This document shows, one piece after another, positions 44,716-53,215 of a DNA stretch of 64,000 bases (positions within the stretch are counted from its first letter, which is position 1; each line of letters starts with the position of its first letter). The stretch is from Bradyrhizobium mercantei (lineage in GTDB: Bacteria; Pseudomonadota; Alphaproteobacteria; Rhizobiales; Xanthobacteraceae): contig NZ_MKFI01000002.1 in assembly GCF_001982635.1 (NCBI RefSeq), positions 1,210,309-1,274,308 of the forward strand. Direction: 5' to 3'. Both the position numbers and the translations under genes were made by a program. The notes beneath the pieces are model-generated. The model saw only the letters and a list, made by a program, of their open reading frames with translations, was not told the origin of the DNA and searched no databases.

Positions 44716-45638
44716 AGCGTCGTCTCCCTTCTGATCATCCAGCGGATCACGAAGTGCCCCGACAGGACCGAGCACACCACGAAGGCGAGCAGCATGTGCC
44801 CAACCGGATCGTACAACAGCAGATCGACCGATGGCGGATTGATCATATAGAGCAGCCCACCGACGATCAGCGGTGCCGCCGTGAGCGCACGCGATGAAAA
44901 GATGACCTCACCCGCCAACGCCTTGGCACGCTGCGCCAGCGCAACTCGCTGCCTCACCGTCTCGCCCAGCGTCGCCAACGTCTCGGCAAGGCTGCCTCCG
45001 GTCTTCAGTTGCACCGCAAGCGTGACCGCGAACATCGCAAACTCCGCCACGCCCGTTCGCCGGTAAACGGCTTCCACGGCTTCCTCCGGCGACCTGCCGA
45101 AATTCAGTTCGCTGCAGACGATCGCGAATTGCCCGGCCGTCGGTTGCGGCATTTCCTTGGCGATGGTGCGAAACGCTTCGTGGACAGGCAGCCCCGATCG
45201 AACGGTGCTGGTCACCAGCTGCACGGCATCGGGAAGCTGACGGAACAGGAGATCGGTGAAGCGGCGCTGCTGCCACCCGAACAGGCCACGCACCGTCAGG
45301 AGGGCCACAACTCCGGCTGCGATGGCGGCATATTCTCCAGGAAACTTCAGGATCCCGTTGGCATAGATGATCATCACCACCGGCAGGCACGCCGCAAGCA
45401 GCACATAGACCGGCCGCACCAAATACACGATATCGGGACGGTAATTGACGAAGCGTTGCAGCAGGTGCCAACGCGACGTCTGCGCCCGGCGACGGATCGA
45501 CACCAGCGCCTCTGCTTCAGCGATCGGCAGCGCGACCTCGAGGTGCCGTTCCATCCGCCGCTGGCGCGCATCGAGCCACAGCGTGTTGGCCGCCGCACAC
45601 ACCAGAAGCACCAGAACAATGACCAGGGGCCACGACAT
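44712..45638 (-). CDS. tadB: TadB inner-membrane platform protein
   Basis: 308 residues. N-terminal membrane helix (WPLVIVLVLLVCAAANTLWL), two more central helices, then the F-domain block LPDAVQLVTSTVRSGLPVHEAFRTIAKEMP (about 135-165) and VTLAVQLKTGGSLAETLATL (about 205-225), closing with two helices. This is the standard TadB pattern. Its ATG shares one base with the cpaF stop (TGATG) and its stop overlaps tadC, so three genes are coupled. Confidence 0.92.
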   Translation of the reverse strand: MSWPLVIVLVLLVCAAANTLWLDARQRRMERHLEVALPIAEAEALVSIRRRAQTSRWHLLQRFVNYRPDIVYLVRPVYVLLAACLPVVMIIYANGILKFPGEYAAIAAGVVALLTVRGLFGWQQRRFTDLLFRQLPDAVQLVTSTVRSGLPVHEAFRTIAKEMPQPTAGQFAIVCSELNFGRSPEEAVEAVYRRTGVAEFAMFAVTLAVQLKTGGSLAETLATLGETVRQRVALAQRAKALAGEVIFSSRALTAAPLIVGGLLYMINPPSVDLLLYDPVGHMLLAFVVCSVLSGHFVIRWMIRRETTL

Positions 45639-47080
45639 CAGATCTGCCTCATCGCATCCGCCCAGGCCCGATCGAGCCCATAGTAAACCAGCCGGCTCTT
45701 GAATTTCGGGACCGCATTGGTCGACCTGTAGGTGCCCGAAATCCGGCCGTGAACGTCCTCTTCCTTGTATTCGAACAGCGCGATGTCGTTGGTGGTGATC
45801 ACCTCGCCTTCCAGGCCGATCACCTCGCTGACCTGCACGATGCGACGCTGGCCGTCCCGCATGCGCTCGACCTGCACGATGATATCCAGGGCAGCGACGA
45901 TCTGGGCGCGGATCGCACGCGACGGCAGATTGACCTGGCCCATCTGCACCATGTTTTCGACGCGGGTCAGCGCGTCGCGCGTGCTGTTGGCGTGCACGGT
46001 CGAGACCGATCCGTCATGGCCGGTGTTCATCGCCTGCAGCATGTCGAATGCCTCGGCGCCGCGCACCTCGCCGACGACGATGCGGTCGGGGCGCATGCGC
46101 AGCGCGTTCCACAGCAGATCGCGCTGGGTGACCTGCCCGGTTCCCTCGAGGCTGGGCGGCCGCGTCTCCAGGCTGATCACATGCGGTTGCTGGAGCTGCA
46201 ACTCCGCGGCGTCCTCGATCGTGACGATGCGCTCGCTGTTGTCGATGAACTGGCTGAGAGCGTTCAAGAGTGTCGTCTTGCCCGAGCCCGTGCCGCCGGA
46301 AACCAGGACGTTGAGCCGGCAGCGCGAGGCAATCTCCAACAGCTGTCCGAGCGCGGGGGTCATCGTGCCGTTCTCGATCATCCCAGCGATATTGAGACGC
46401 CGGCTCGGGAACTTTCGGATCGAGATGCAAGGGCTATGAATTGCCAGCGGCGGCAGGATGATGTTGACGCGGCTGCCGTCGGGTAGACGGCAGTCCACCA
46501 TCGGGCTGGACTCGTCGACGCGCCGTCCGACCTGCGAAGCAATCTTCTGCGCGACGGAGACGATGTGATCGTTGTCGCGAAACCGGACCGCGACCCGCTC
46601 GAGCTTGCCGCTGCGCTCGACATAGACGTTGCTCGGCCCGTTGATCATGATGTCGTTGATCGACTCATCCAGCAGCAGCGGACGCAGCGGTCCGTAGCCG
46701 GTCATGTCGTCGGCGATTTCCTCCGCCAGGAAGAGCTGCTCGCGGCCCGACAATTCGAGCCGCTCCTGGTTGGCGATGCCGTGAATGATCTCCTCGATCT
46801 GCCGCCGCAGGACGTCGCGCGGCACGGTGGTGGCCACCGACGGCTCGATCTGCTCGATGACGCGCTCGCGCAGCGATGCGGACATCACCGGATGGTGCGT
46901 CGTGGGCTCTTCATGCTTCGGCGTCGGTGCAAACAGGCTCAGCGCCGGTGACGCCGTACCCGGCTCCTCCGGCAAGGGAGGCGGCACCGGCCGCACCGTT
47001 GCCATCGCTGCCGGCACGTCCGGCACCGCTCCGGGCATCCGCACCGGCATCTCGTCTGCGCGCCTGCCGAACTTTTTCAT
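45638..47080 (-). CDS. cpaF: CpaF/TadA secretion ATPase
   Basis: 480 residues from ATG 47080, overlapping the cpaE stop (ATGA); this decides against ATG 47092. Residues 1-70 are a Pro-rich leader. The conserved part has MTGYGPLRPLLLDESINDIMINGP (about 128-151), LVSGGTGSGKTTLLNALS (Walker A, about 265), RIVTIEDAAELQL (Asp box) and RIVVGEVRGAEAFDMLQAMNTGHDGS (Walker B and His box). It powers Flp pilus extension. Confidence 0.94.
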   Translation of the reverse strand: MKKFGRRADEMPVRMPGAVPDVPAAMATVRPVPPPLPEEPGTASPALSLFAPTPKHEEPTTHHPVMSASLRERVIEQIEPSVATTVPRDVLRRQIEEIIHGIANQERLELSGREQLFLAEEIADDMTGYGPLRPLLLDESINDIMINGPSNVYVERSGKLERVAVRFRDNDHIVSVAQKIASQVGRRVDESSPMVDCRLPDGSRVNIILPPLAIHSPCISIRKFPSRRLNIAGMIENGTMTPALGQLLEIASRCRLNVLVSGGTGSGKTTLLNALSQFIDNSERIVTIEDAAELQLQQPHVISLETRPPSLEGTGQVTQRDLLWNALRMRPDRIVVGEVRGAEAFDMLQAMNTGHDGSVSTVHANSTRDALTRVENMVQMGQVNLPSRAIRAQIVAALDIIVQVERMRDGQRRIVQVSEVIGLEGEVITTNDIALFEYKEEDVHGRISGTYRSTNAVPKFKSRLVYYGLDRAWADAMRQI

Positions 47081-48285
47081 AGCCCGAGCCACCTCTTCCA
47101 GCCGGCCTTTTTCATGGAGCCGACACCAGTGATCTCTCGTACGATCGGGGCGAGGTGACGCCGAAGCTTGGATACGTGCTTGAGCGCGGGAACGCCAAGG
47201 TTGACCGCCTGGGTCATTCCCTTGCCGAGATCTGGTATCACCATGTCGGGCTCCGCGCCGAGCGCCTTGACGATTGTCGCCCTGGGCAACCCGCCGGCGC
47301 GGTCGGCACGATTGAGCAGGGTAAACACCCGATCCTTGCCGGCGATGTTGGTGACGGCATTGCGAAGCGCATGGGCGTTGCGCAGGCCGGTCACTTCGGC
47401 TTCCAGCAGCACCAGCACGTGACGCGACATCTGAATCACGGGATAGATCGATGCAGGGAACGGCACCGGCACGTCGACGACGACGTAGTTGAATCGCTGC
47501 CGGAGCAGACCCAGCACGTGCCGCACACCGGCTTCGGTGATGTCGAGCTTGGCATCGAGATCTTCGTCGCCGGAAATCAGGCAGACCCGGTCGTTCACCT
47601 CGATCGCCGCGCGCTCGAGGAACAACGTGTCGGCCCGCATCGGGTTTTCAAGCGCAATGCGCAAGCCTGGTCCGGGGCGAACGCCGAGCATCACCGCCGT
47701 CTCGCCGCCCTGCAGATGCAGGTCGAGCAGCGCGACCTTGGCCTTGGTGGTCTCGGCCAGTTGCAGCGCGAGGTTGATCGCGACGCTGGTCGCGCCGGCG
47801 CCACCCTGCGCACCGCAGATCGACACCACATGCCCGCCGCGATCGCGGTCACTTTGAGTGGGCGCGGTGTCGCCAAGCAGCTTCGGACGCAGCTGGTCGA
47901 GCACCATATCCCGGGTGATCGGCGTCGGAAGATATTCGGTAAGGCCGATCTCCATCAGTTCGCGGTAGAAGGTGATCTCCCGGTTGTCACCGATCAGGGC
48001 GACCTTCACATCGGGCGGACAGACACTGGCCAGCCGTTCGAGCTCGGTGAAGGGGTCATCGACCCCGCTGATATCGGTCACCAGCCCGGACAGCTCGGTG
48101 TCGGTCTCCAGCATGCGCGTGGCATGACGGATGGTGCCCCGCCGGATCACCAGGTTGCTGCCGTCGAGACCCTTGCGAAGGGCCGCAGCACTCAGCTCGT
48201 CGTTCACGAAGCAGACGATGCGGTTACGCGTGGAAACGGACGTCGGCTCTGTCGTTTGTTCCATCACTGCCATGTTCACACTCAT
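47077..48285 (-). CDS. cpaE: CpaE/TadZ pilus-localising ATPase
   Basis: 402 residues from ATG 48285, sharing one base with the cpaB stop (TGATG). The N-terminal 120 residues form a receiver-like domain (RIVCFVNDELSAAALRKGL, VALIGDNREITFYRELMEIGLTEYLPTPI-type). The second part is a MinD/ParA ATPase with VVSICGAQGGAGATSVAINLA, a deviant Walker A ending G-A-T-S, and VALLDLHLQGGETAVML, then YVVVDVPVPF. CpaE/TadZ places the pilus machine at the pole. Coupled to both neighbours. Confidence 0.92.
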   Translation of the reverse strand: MSVNMAVMEQTTEPTSVSTRNRIVCFVNDELSAAALRKGLDGSNLVIRRGTIRHATRMLETDTELSGLVTDISGVDDPFTELERLASVCPPDVKVALIGDNREITFYRELMEIGLTEYLPTPITRDMVLDQLRPKLLGDTAPTQSDRDRGGHVVSICGAQGGAGATSVAINLALQLAETTKAKVALLDLHLQGGETAVMLGVRPGPGLRIALENPMRADTLFLERAAIEVNDRVCLISGDEDLDAKLDITEAGVRHVLGLLRQRFNYVVVDVPVPFPASIYPVIQMSRHVLVLLEAEVTGLRNAHALRNAVTNIAGKDRVFTLLNRADRAGGLPRATIVKALGAEPDMVIPDLGKGMTQAVNLGVPALKHVSKLRRHLAPIVREITGVGSMKKAGWKRWLGL

Positions 48286-49247
48286 CACCGCTTCTCCGCG
48301 CCCTTGCCGACGTCTCCGGCCGCGGCCGTGGTCTGGGGTTCGGGCCCCGCCTGCACGTCGCAGCCCACGCTCGCGTCGTCGTCCAAATCCTGCTTCCTGA
48401 CCGAGTATTGCTTGACCTCGCTGCCGGTATAGATCGCCACCATGGTGCTCTGGCCGGCAACCGCACTCTGGCGTGCCAACTCGGGCGACACATCGCAGCT
48501 GGAGGTCACGCCGGTGTCGGCCTTGTCCCACTGCTCGGCCGCAGCGCGGACGACGAGCGAGAGCGTTCCAAGCTGCTTGGCAACCGCGACCTTCTTGACC
48601 TGATCCGGCTTGAGCTCCAGCGAGACGGTTTGCGCGGTCTTGCCGACGGTATTGGCGATGGGACGTCCGCCCTGCGCAATCTCCTGGTCGATCGCGATGA
48701 CGCGCACATTGGACAGCACGGTTTCGCTGACGGCCCGCTTCACCGGAGCCGCCTTCTCGAACACCTGGGTCAAAACCACGTCGACGTTGTCGCCCGGCCT
48801 GATCAGACCGGAGACGCCGGTCTCCTCGTCGACCTTGATGCTGATGGCGCGGCTGTCGGGCGCCAGAACGCTGGCGAGGAAGCCGCGATCCTTCGGGCGC
48901 AGGATGTCATCCAGTGTGATGGCGCTGCCGGCGTCGACGAACCTGCGAACCAGCGAACCGGGAAGTCCGGCCTTGGTGTCCGGGCTTTCGAGGATCGCCC
49001 CTGCGGGGACGCGATCCGGTGCAGCCTGACGCACGGTGAAATCTTCGTCGCGCGCCAGCGTCCCTTTCGAGAGCACGCGTGTCGTTACGAAGTAGCCAAC
49101 CGTCACGGGCGCGGCCGCCGCGGGCTTGTGCTCCACGACCTGCGCAACCGTCTCCTTCGGCTGGTTCATGTTGTAGGCAATGAGCCCGAGCGCCGTCGCC
49201 GCAAGCAACAGCACCATGATGATTGAAACGCGCAATGCGGAGGACAT
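48285..49247 (-). CDS. cpaB: CpaB/RcpC pilus assembly protein
   Basis: 320 residues. One N-terminal membrane helix (VSIIMVLLLAATALGLIAYNMNQ), then the SAF domain (TRVLSKGTLARDEDFTVRQA, about 55-75) and the RcpC domain: GSLVRRFVDAGSAITLDDIL, SRAISIKVDEETGVSGLIRPGDNVDVVLTQ-type block, and LELKPDQVKKVAVAKQLGTLSLVVR. Periplasmic partner of the secretin. Starts just 1 bp from the cpaA stop. Confidence 0.92.
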   Translation of the reverse strand: MSSALRVSIIMVLLLAATALGLIAYNMNQPKETVAQVVEHKPAAAAPVTVGYFVTTRVLSKGTLARDEDFTVRQAAPDRVPAGAILESPDTKAGLPGSLVRRFVDAGSAITLDDILRPKDRGFLASVLAPDSRAISIKVDEETGVSGLIRPGDNVDVVLTQVFEKAAPVKRAVSETVLSNVRVIAIDQEIAQGGRPIANTVGKTAQTVSLELKPDQVKKVAVAKQLGTLSLVVRAAAEQWDKADTGVTSSCDVSPELARQSAVAGQSTMVAIYTGSEVKQYSVRKQDLDDDASVGCDVQAGPEPQTTAAAGDVGKGAEKR

Positions 49248-49248
49248 G

Positions 49249-49755
49249 TCAAAATCCTTTGCTCAAAATAGTCCAGATACCGCCGCATGCGATGGCCACC
49301 CCGTAGGGCAGCGGCGCATGTCGCAAATGACGCCAGCGTTCGACCGCGTAGACCCTTCGCACCAGCGACGAGCCGGCCGGCGCCAGCTTCGGTTGTGGCA
49401 GGCGGCGCATCGCCAGATGCACCACGGCCAGGCCGCCGCCGGCCAATGCGGTTGCCATCAACAACTGGATCACGCCGCTCAGCGGCAGACCGATTGCCAG
49501 GGCAACCAGCAACTTGACGTCGCCGCCGCCGATCATTCCGCGCTGGTAGATCACGAAGAGCAGAAGAAACAGGATCGAGGCGACGATCAGCGACTGGCCA
49601 ATCTGCATCGGGCTGGCCAACTGACCGACGATCCCGAGGAACGCCAGCGCAAGACAAATTTCGTTTCGGATCAACCGTGTCGCGATATCGATCGTTGCGA
49701 CATAGAACAACAATGCGATTTCCAGACACGAGGTCGTGGACGCAATCCAATTCAT
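49249..49755 (-). CDS. cpaA: CpaA/TadV prepilin peptidase
   Basis: 168 residues, the short form without the methylating domain. Hydrophobic over most of its length; the two catalytic aspartates of the A24 family are in ATIDIATRLI (D23) and in GGGDVKLL (D79). It cleaves the Flp prepilins and the TadE-type proteins after Gly. Lies 68 bp after the second flp gene and heads the machine genes. Confidence 0.92.
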   Translation of the reverse strand: MNWIASTTSCLEIALLFYVATIDIATRLIRNEICLALAFLGIVGQLASPMQIGQSLIVASILFLLLFVIYQRGMIGGGDVKLLVALAIGLPLSGVIQLLMATALAGGGLAVVHLAMRRLPQPKLAPAGSSLVRRVYAVERWRHLRHAPLPYGVAIACGGIWTILSKGF

Positions 49756-49823
49756 GAAATAAACGCCTCAGGGAAGGCGGGGGGCATGAAATAATGCCCC
49801 CTCCGGAAATGCCGCCCTCGGAC

Positions 49824-50042
49824 TTAGTGGGTCGTAACCGCAGTGGTAACCGCGGTACCGACAGTGGTGATGGCGGTGCTCAGGGTCGTCGCGAGCGTAT
49901 TCGCACCACCCGTACCGAACGCAGCAGCCACGGCGGCGACCACGCAAGCGGCCACGATCACGTATTCGAACGACACGACGCCGTCCTTGTCCGCGCGCAA
50001 ACGCTTCAATGCTTCTGCAAAGATAATGTACGACTGCAACAT
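49824..50042 (-). CDS. flp: Flp-type major pilin, second copy
   Basis: 72 residues. DKDGVVSFEYVIVAACVVAAVAAAFG (19-44) has the Flp cleavage site (after Gly, with Glu +5 and Tyr +6) and a hydrophobic assembly helix. The C-terminus is TTAVTTH. GGAGG stands ahead of ATG 50042. From residue 19 on it is almost identical to the first copy; the N-terminal leader differs (MLQSYIIFAEALKRLRAD). Confidence 0.92.
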   Translation of the reverse strand: MLQSYIIFAEALKRLRADKDGVVSFEYVIVAACVVAAVAAAFGTGGANTLATTLSTAITTVGTAVTTAVTTH

Positions 50043-50133
50043 AGGAAAAACCTCCGCTTAAAACGCGCACATTTGGCAATGCAGTTGACAGCTGTTGGCA
50101 GAAAACTTGCCAACAGCTCTCAACCTCTGGACC

Positions 50134-50352
50134 TTAGTGGGTCGTGACTGCGGTGGCGACCGCGGTGCCGACCTTGCCGATCGCGGTGGTCAGCGTCGTC
50201 GCGAGGGTGTTCGCACCGCCCGTACCGAACGCGGCAGCGACGGCGGCAACGACGCAAGCGGCGACGATCACGTACTCGAACGACACAACGCCGTCCTTGT
50301 CCGAGGCGAGACGCTTGAAGGCTTCGGTGGTCTGGATGTACATCTTCAACAT
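50134..50352 (-). CDS. flp: Flp-type major pilin, first copy
   Basis: 72 residues from ATG 50352 (GGGATA upstream); the frame extends to 50403 but the leader peptide MLKMYIQTTEAFKRLASD matches the length of copy 2. DKDGVVSFEYVIVAACVVAA has Gly -1, Glu +5 and Tyr +6. The mature parts of the two copies differ by only a few residues (TTAIGKVGTAVAT against STAITTVGTAVTT). First gene of the tad operon. Confidence 0.92.
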   Translation of the reverse strand: MLKMYIQTTEAFKRLASDKDGVVSFEYVIVAACVVAAVAAAFGTGGANTLATTLTTAIGKVGTAVATAVTTH

Positions 50353-50733
50353 AGGAAAATATCCCTTTTTGATGAAATTTACGCAAATATGTTGGCAGGG
50401 CAAAATCCAAGGCCAACTAGGATTTTCTTATAATGCGTCGCGAGAAAGCTGTCGATTGGTAATCGTTTATTAACCCTACTGGCGTAGCGGCCGACACCCT
50501 TTCTCGAAGGGCGCTCCGCAACCGAGCGCGCAAAACCTCTTAAATTATAGGGGATTTGGCGTTTCGCGACATTTCAATCCGGCCCCTCCGTGTGAATACG
50601 GTGACAGCGCCCAAACGCCACCAAACGCCACACCGAGAGAGCCGGCACGGGAATGAGCCCGAGGGTGACGGCCTCACAATCCGTTTCCGCAGGACGCAAG
50701 CCGGTCAATCGGCATTCGCCGGGATCGCCTATC
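50353..50733 (-). promoter_or_regulatory. Leader/promoter region of the flp-tad operon
   Basis: 380 bases with no gene ahead of the first pilin. AT-richer than the flanks near 50400-50480 and 50530-50560. On the minus strand, TATAAT occurs at 50549-50544, a good -10 candidate, although no good -35 lies at the proper distance. A small self-complementary stretch (CTTTCTCGAAGGGCG, around 50500-50515) lies in the leader. Confidence 0.4.
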
Positions 50734-51297
50734 TCAGTAGCAGGTCCCGGAATCCCCGCCGAGCCGGCCGCATCCCTCCGGGTTGGATTGCCGCCACTGC
50801 GTGACCGCCGGCGGCGGCGTGCTCGCATCCGCCGGCGCGGCCGCCAGCCTGCTGCGCTCTTCATCGAGGAGCTGCGAATGAAGCTTCTGTATCTGGATGT
50901 TTCGCTCGAGCAGGGACGTCGCCCTGGCCTGGACCTGCTCTGCCAGCGCCTTGCGCAGGGCGTTCTCGCGATCGAGCAGATCGGGAAACGGCAACAGCGG
51001 CCGGATCAGCTCGGTCGCCTTGATCACGCATGACGCCCGCGCCACCGCCTGCGCGATCTGATCCGGAAAGGCGCTGCGGCATTCCGCGAGCGCGCCGCTC
51101 AGGTTGACCGTTGTCGTCGTCGTTGCCGTCGTTGTTGTCGTCATTGCCGGCTCCGCCTCCTCCTCGACGGCCTGGCGGGCCGCCCCGCAACAGGCCAGCA
51201 GGATGCAAAGCGAGAGAACGACCAGGCCTCTTGCGCGCCTTGGCCATGTCGCTCCGTCCCGATCGCTGATCCGATGTCCCTCTTGCACGTCGATCAC
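50734..51297 (-). CDS. Hypothetical lipoprotein
   Basis: About 187 residues, start uncertain (GTG 51297 here; TTG 51360 also in frame). ARGLVVLSLCILLACCGAAR is a lipoprotein signal with Cys in the lipobox. A Thr-rich run (MTTTTTATTTTTV) follows, then a helical part with FPDQIAQAVARASCVIKATE, LRKALAEQVQARATSLLERN and IQKLHSQLLDEERSRLAAA, and a C-terminus with two Cys. It may sit in the outer membrane. It lies 380 bp before the pilin operon on the same strand, but a link to pili is unproven. Confidence 0.55.
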   Translation of the reverse strand: MIDVQEGHRISDRDGATWPRRARGLVVLSLCILLACCGAARQAVEEEAEPAMTTTTTATTTTTVNLSGALAECRSAFPDQIAQAVARASCVIKATELIRPLLPFPDLLDRENALRKALAEQVQARATSLLERNIQIQKLHSQLLDEERSRLAAAPADASTPPPAVTQWRQSNPEGCGRLGGDSGTCY

Positions 51298-51360
51298 GGC
51301 AAGGCCGCCAACATGCCGCCGCGCCGCCCCCCCGCCAGCCGCAACAAGCCGTCTCTGCAA

Positions 51361-51808
51361 TCAGAGAGGCAAGAATATCCCCTCCCCTTTGCCAAATCTC
51401 GTATCGGCAAAACCGCATCTGCAAAAAAGTGGTATCTCGAAATATTGCAACGGCGCGAAAAAGCGTCAGCGCACTGGATTCATATTAGGTGTAGTTTTGC
51501 TGGTGACGCAATGATCACCACAGCGACACGGTACTTGTCAGCACCGCTGCGCCGCATCATCGTTTGGCGTCTACGGCGTCGTGCGCCCAGCACCTTATCA
51601 GCAGGCGCACGATCTCGTATGAAGCGGCTCACGTCGCCGGATCGACATGCACCGGGTTTTCATCACTCGGCGCTGGCAAGAATTTCCGCTTCATCCCCGC
51701 GGCGTCCTTGCTCTAGGATCGGCCATTTCAACCAGGGCGCCCATGCGCTCGAGGAATTTCCAGAACCAGAGCAATCAGCGACTGATCCGGGCGTCATGGG
51801 GATTTCAG
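51361..51808. other. Intergenic region, nothing recognised
   Basis: About 450 bases between the lipoprotein and the divergent NYN-domain gene. Open frames here lack ribosome sites. Should contain promoters for both genes; none could be assigned with confidence. Confidence 0.4.
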
Positions 51809-52345
51809 ATGACCGATCGTATTGCACTATTCATCGACGGCGCGAATCTGCACACCACGGTCAAGAACCTTGGCTTCGAAGTCGACTTCCGGCGACTGCT
51901 CTCGGAGTTCGGCAAGCATGGGCAAATCGTCCGCGCATATTTCTACACGGTCGTGAGAGACGACGACGAGTTCAGCAGCCTCCGGCCGCTGGTGGATTGG
52001 CTCGACTACAACGGGTATGCGGTCAGGAGAAAATCAGCCAAGCAGCACGACGACGGCGATGGACGGCGGCGCATGAAGCGCAGCATCGGTATCGAGCTCG
52101 CGGTTGACGCATTGGAAATCGCGCACCGCATCGACCACGCGTTCCTGTTCTCTGGCGATGGCGACTTGCGAGCTGTCGTCGAAGCCGTCAGGCGGTTGGG
52201 CGTGCGTGTCACCGTCGTTTCCAGTATTCGAACGAAACCTCCCATGATCGCCGATGAGCTGCGCAGGCACGCTGACGTCTTCCTCGAGCTCGACACCCTC
52301 AGGGCGTCGATCGAGCGTCCGCCGCATCCGATTGCGCCGGAGTGA
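51809..52345 (+). CDS. NYN-domain (LabA/DUF88-like) protein
   Basis: 178 residues from ATG 51809, just before the family motif RIALFIDGANLHTTVKNLG (4-22) with its first catalytic-type Asp; the frame is open to 51647 but upstream sequence is not protein-like. FLFSGDGDLRAVVEAVRRLGVRVTVVS (about 113-139) carries the second acidic pair (S-G-D-G-D). These Asp residues form the metal site of PIN-like NYN nucleases. Likely an RNA-acting or regulatory protein in the cytoplasm. Target unknown. Confidence 0.88.
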   Translation: MTDRIALFIDGANLHTTVKNLGFEVDFRRLLSEFGKHGQIVRAYFYTVVRDDDEFSSLRPLVDWLDYNGYAVRRKSAKQHDDGDGRRRMKRSIGIELAVDALEIAHRIDHAFLFSGDGDLRAVVEAVRRLGVRVTVVSSIRTKPPMIADELRRHADVFLELDTLRASIERPPHPIAPE

Positions 52346-52491
52346 AATCACGAAGGCCATCCGACGCCGCCCGCTGAGATTGCCTGCCAGCGCGAGCGCT
52401 GCGCTGCCGACGGCGTCCCGTACATCACCGAGTTGCGCAAGCGGGTCCAAGACATCAGTATGTGCCCGGCGCAACTGCAGAGGGGAAACCA

Positions 52492-52947
52492 ATGTGGAGG
52501 TCGATCGGCTGCCTATTGCTGTTGCTGGCAACGACAAGCGCAGCGCCGGCTGCATCTTCCAGGTTCACCTGCGACACCCCGCGGGGCAAGCGGGTCGAGC
52601 TTGGCGCCTCGGGCAAGGGCAGCGACATCAAGTGGATCGAGGACGATCTGGAGACGGTCCGGCCTGCCGTCGTGATCGATGGCGAAACCTTCTCGGTCAC
52701 CTGGGGAACGTCGGTCGCGGCGGAAGGCAAGGGAGCCAAGCTCACGACCTACGTCTTTGCGGCGGCCCACCGTACGGCCGCGTCGATCTTCGCGACCCGC
52801 GTGGATGAGTCCACGGCCGAGATCTTCCGGTTCTATTTCGGCAGCAAGTCGCTCTACAAGCTGACCAGCCGCCTGGACGGCACGTCACCCGACGCCAAAG
52901 ACGCGCCCTTCGTTGCGACCTATCTGACAACCTGTCGTGAGCAGTAG
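52492..52947 (+). CDS. Small secreted hypothetical protein
   Basis: 151 residues from ATG 52492, chosen for GAGGGGAAA directly upstream and because the signal peptide MWRSIGCLLLLLATTSAAPA begins there. The mature part (about 130 residues) is strand-rich, with Cys at FTCDTPRGKR and at the end (TTCREQ), suggesting one disulfide. Segments KWIEDDLETVRPAVVIDG and IFRFYFGSKSLYKLTS look conserved. Periplasmic. No family recognised. Confidence 0.7.
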   Translation: MWRSIGCLLLLLATTSAAPAASSRFTCDTPRGKRVELGASGKGSDIKWIEDDLETVRPAVVIDGETFSVTWGTSVAAEGKGAKLTTYVFAAAHRTAASIFATRVDESTAEIFRFYFGSKSLYKLTSRLDGTSPDAKDAPFVATYLTTCREQ

Positions 52948-53215
52948 CCGACGGGCCGGCGATTAAGACGAACTTAACTGATCTTTCCGATCCGGTCGCC
53001 GGTGTTGCCGCTTGGCACGCTCCGGGCTGACGGCATAAACAGTATTCAAACCATTGGATTTTAATAAAAATATCAAATTATTGACCGCCAGCGCCCCTCC
53101 GCGCAGGCCCACTTAGAGCGGCTGTGTGGCTGAAATGTCATAGGTTGAGGAACCGTCCTTTGTTACGGTTTCGCGGATTCTACGTAATAATTTTTGTGAG
53201 TTGGGGGCGGCGATT
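52948..53215 (+). promoter_or_regulatory. Leader region of the type I secretion operon
   Basis: 268 bases with an AT-rich core (53040-53090: ACCATTGGATTTTAATAAAA...). Should contain the promoter for the TolC-like gene. No exact elements assigned. Confidence 0.35.

Noticed and set aside
47155..48432. 425-codon plus-strand open frame
   Set aside because: Antisense to cpaE, which has all its conserved motifs on the other strand.
50404..50733. Sigma-54 promoter for the flp operon
   Set aside because: No GG-N10-GC element at a fitting place on the minus strand; only a TATAAT without a good -35 was found.
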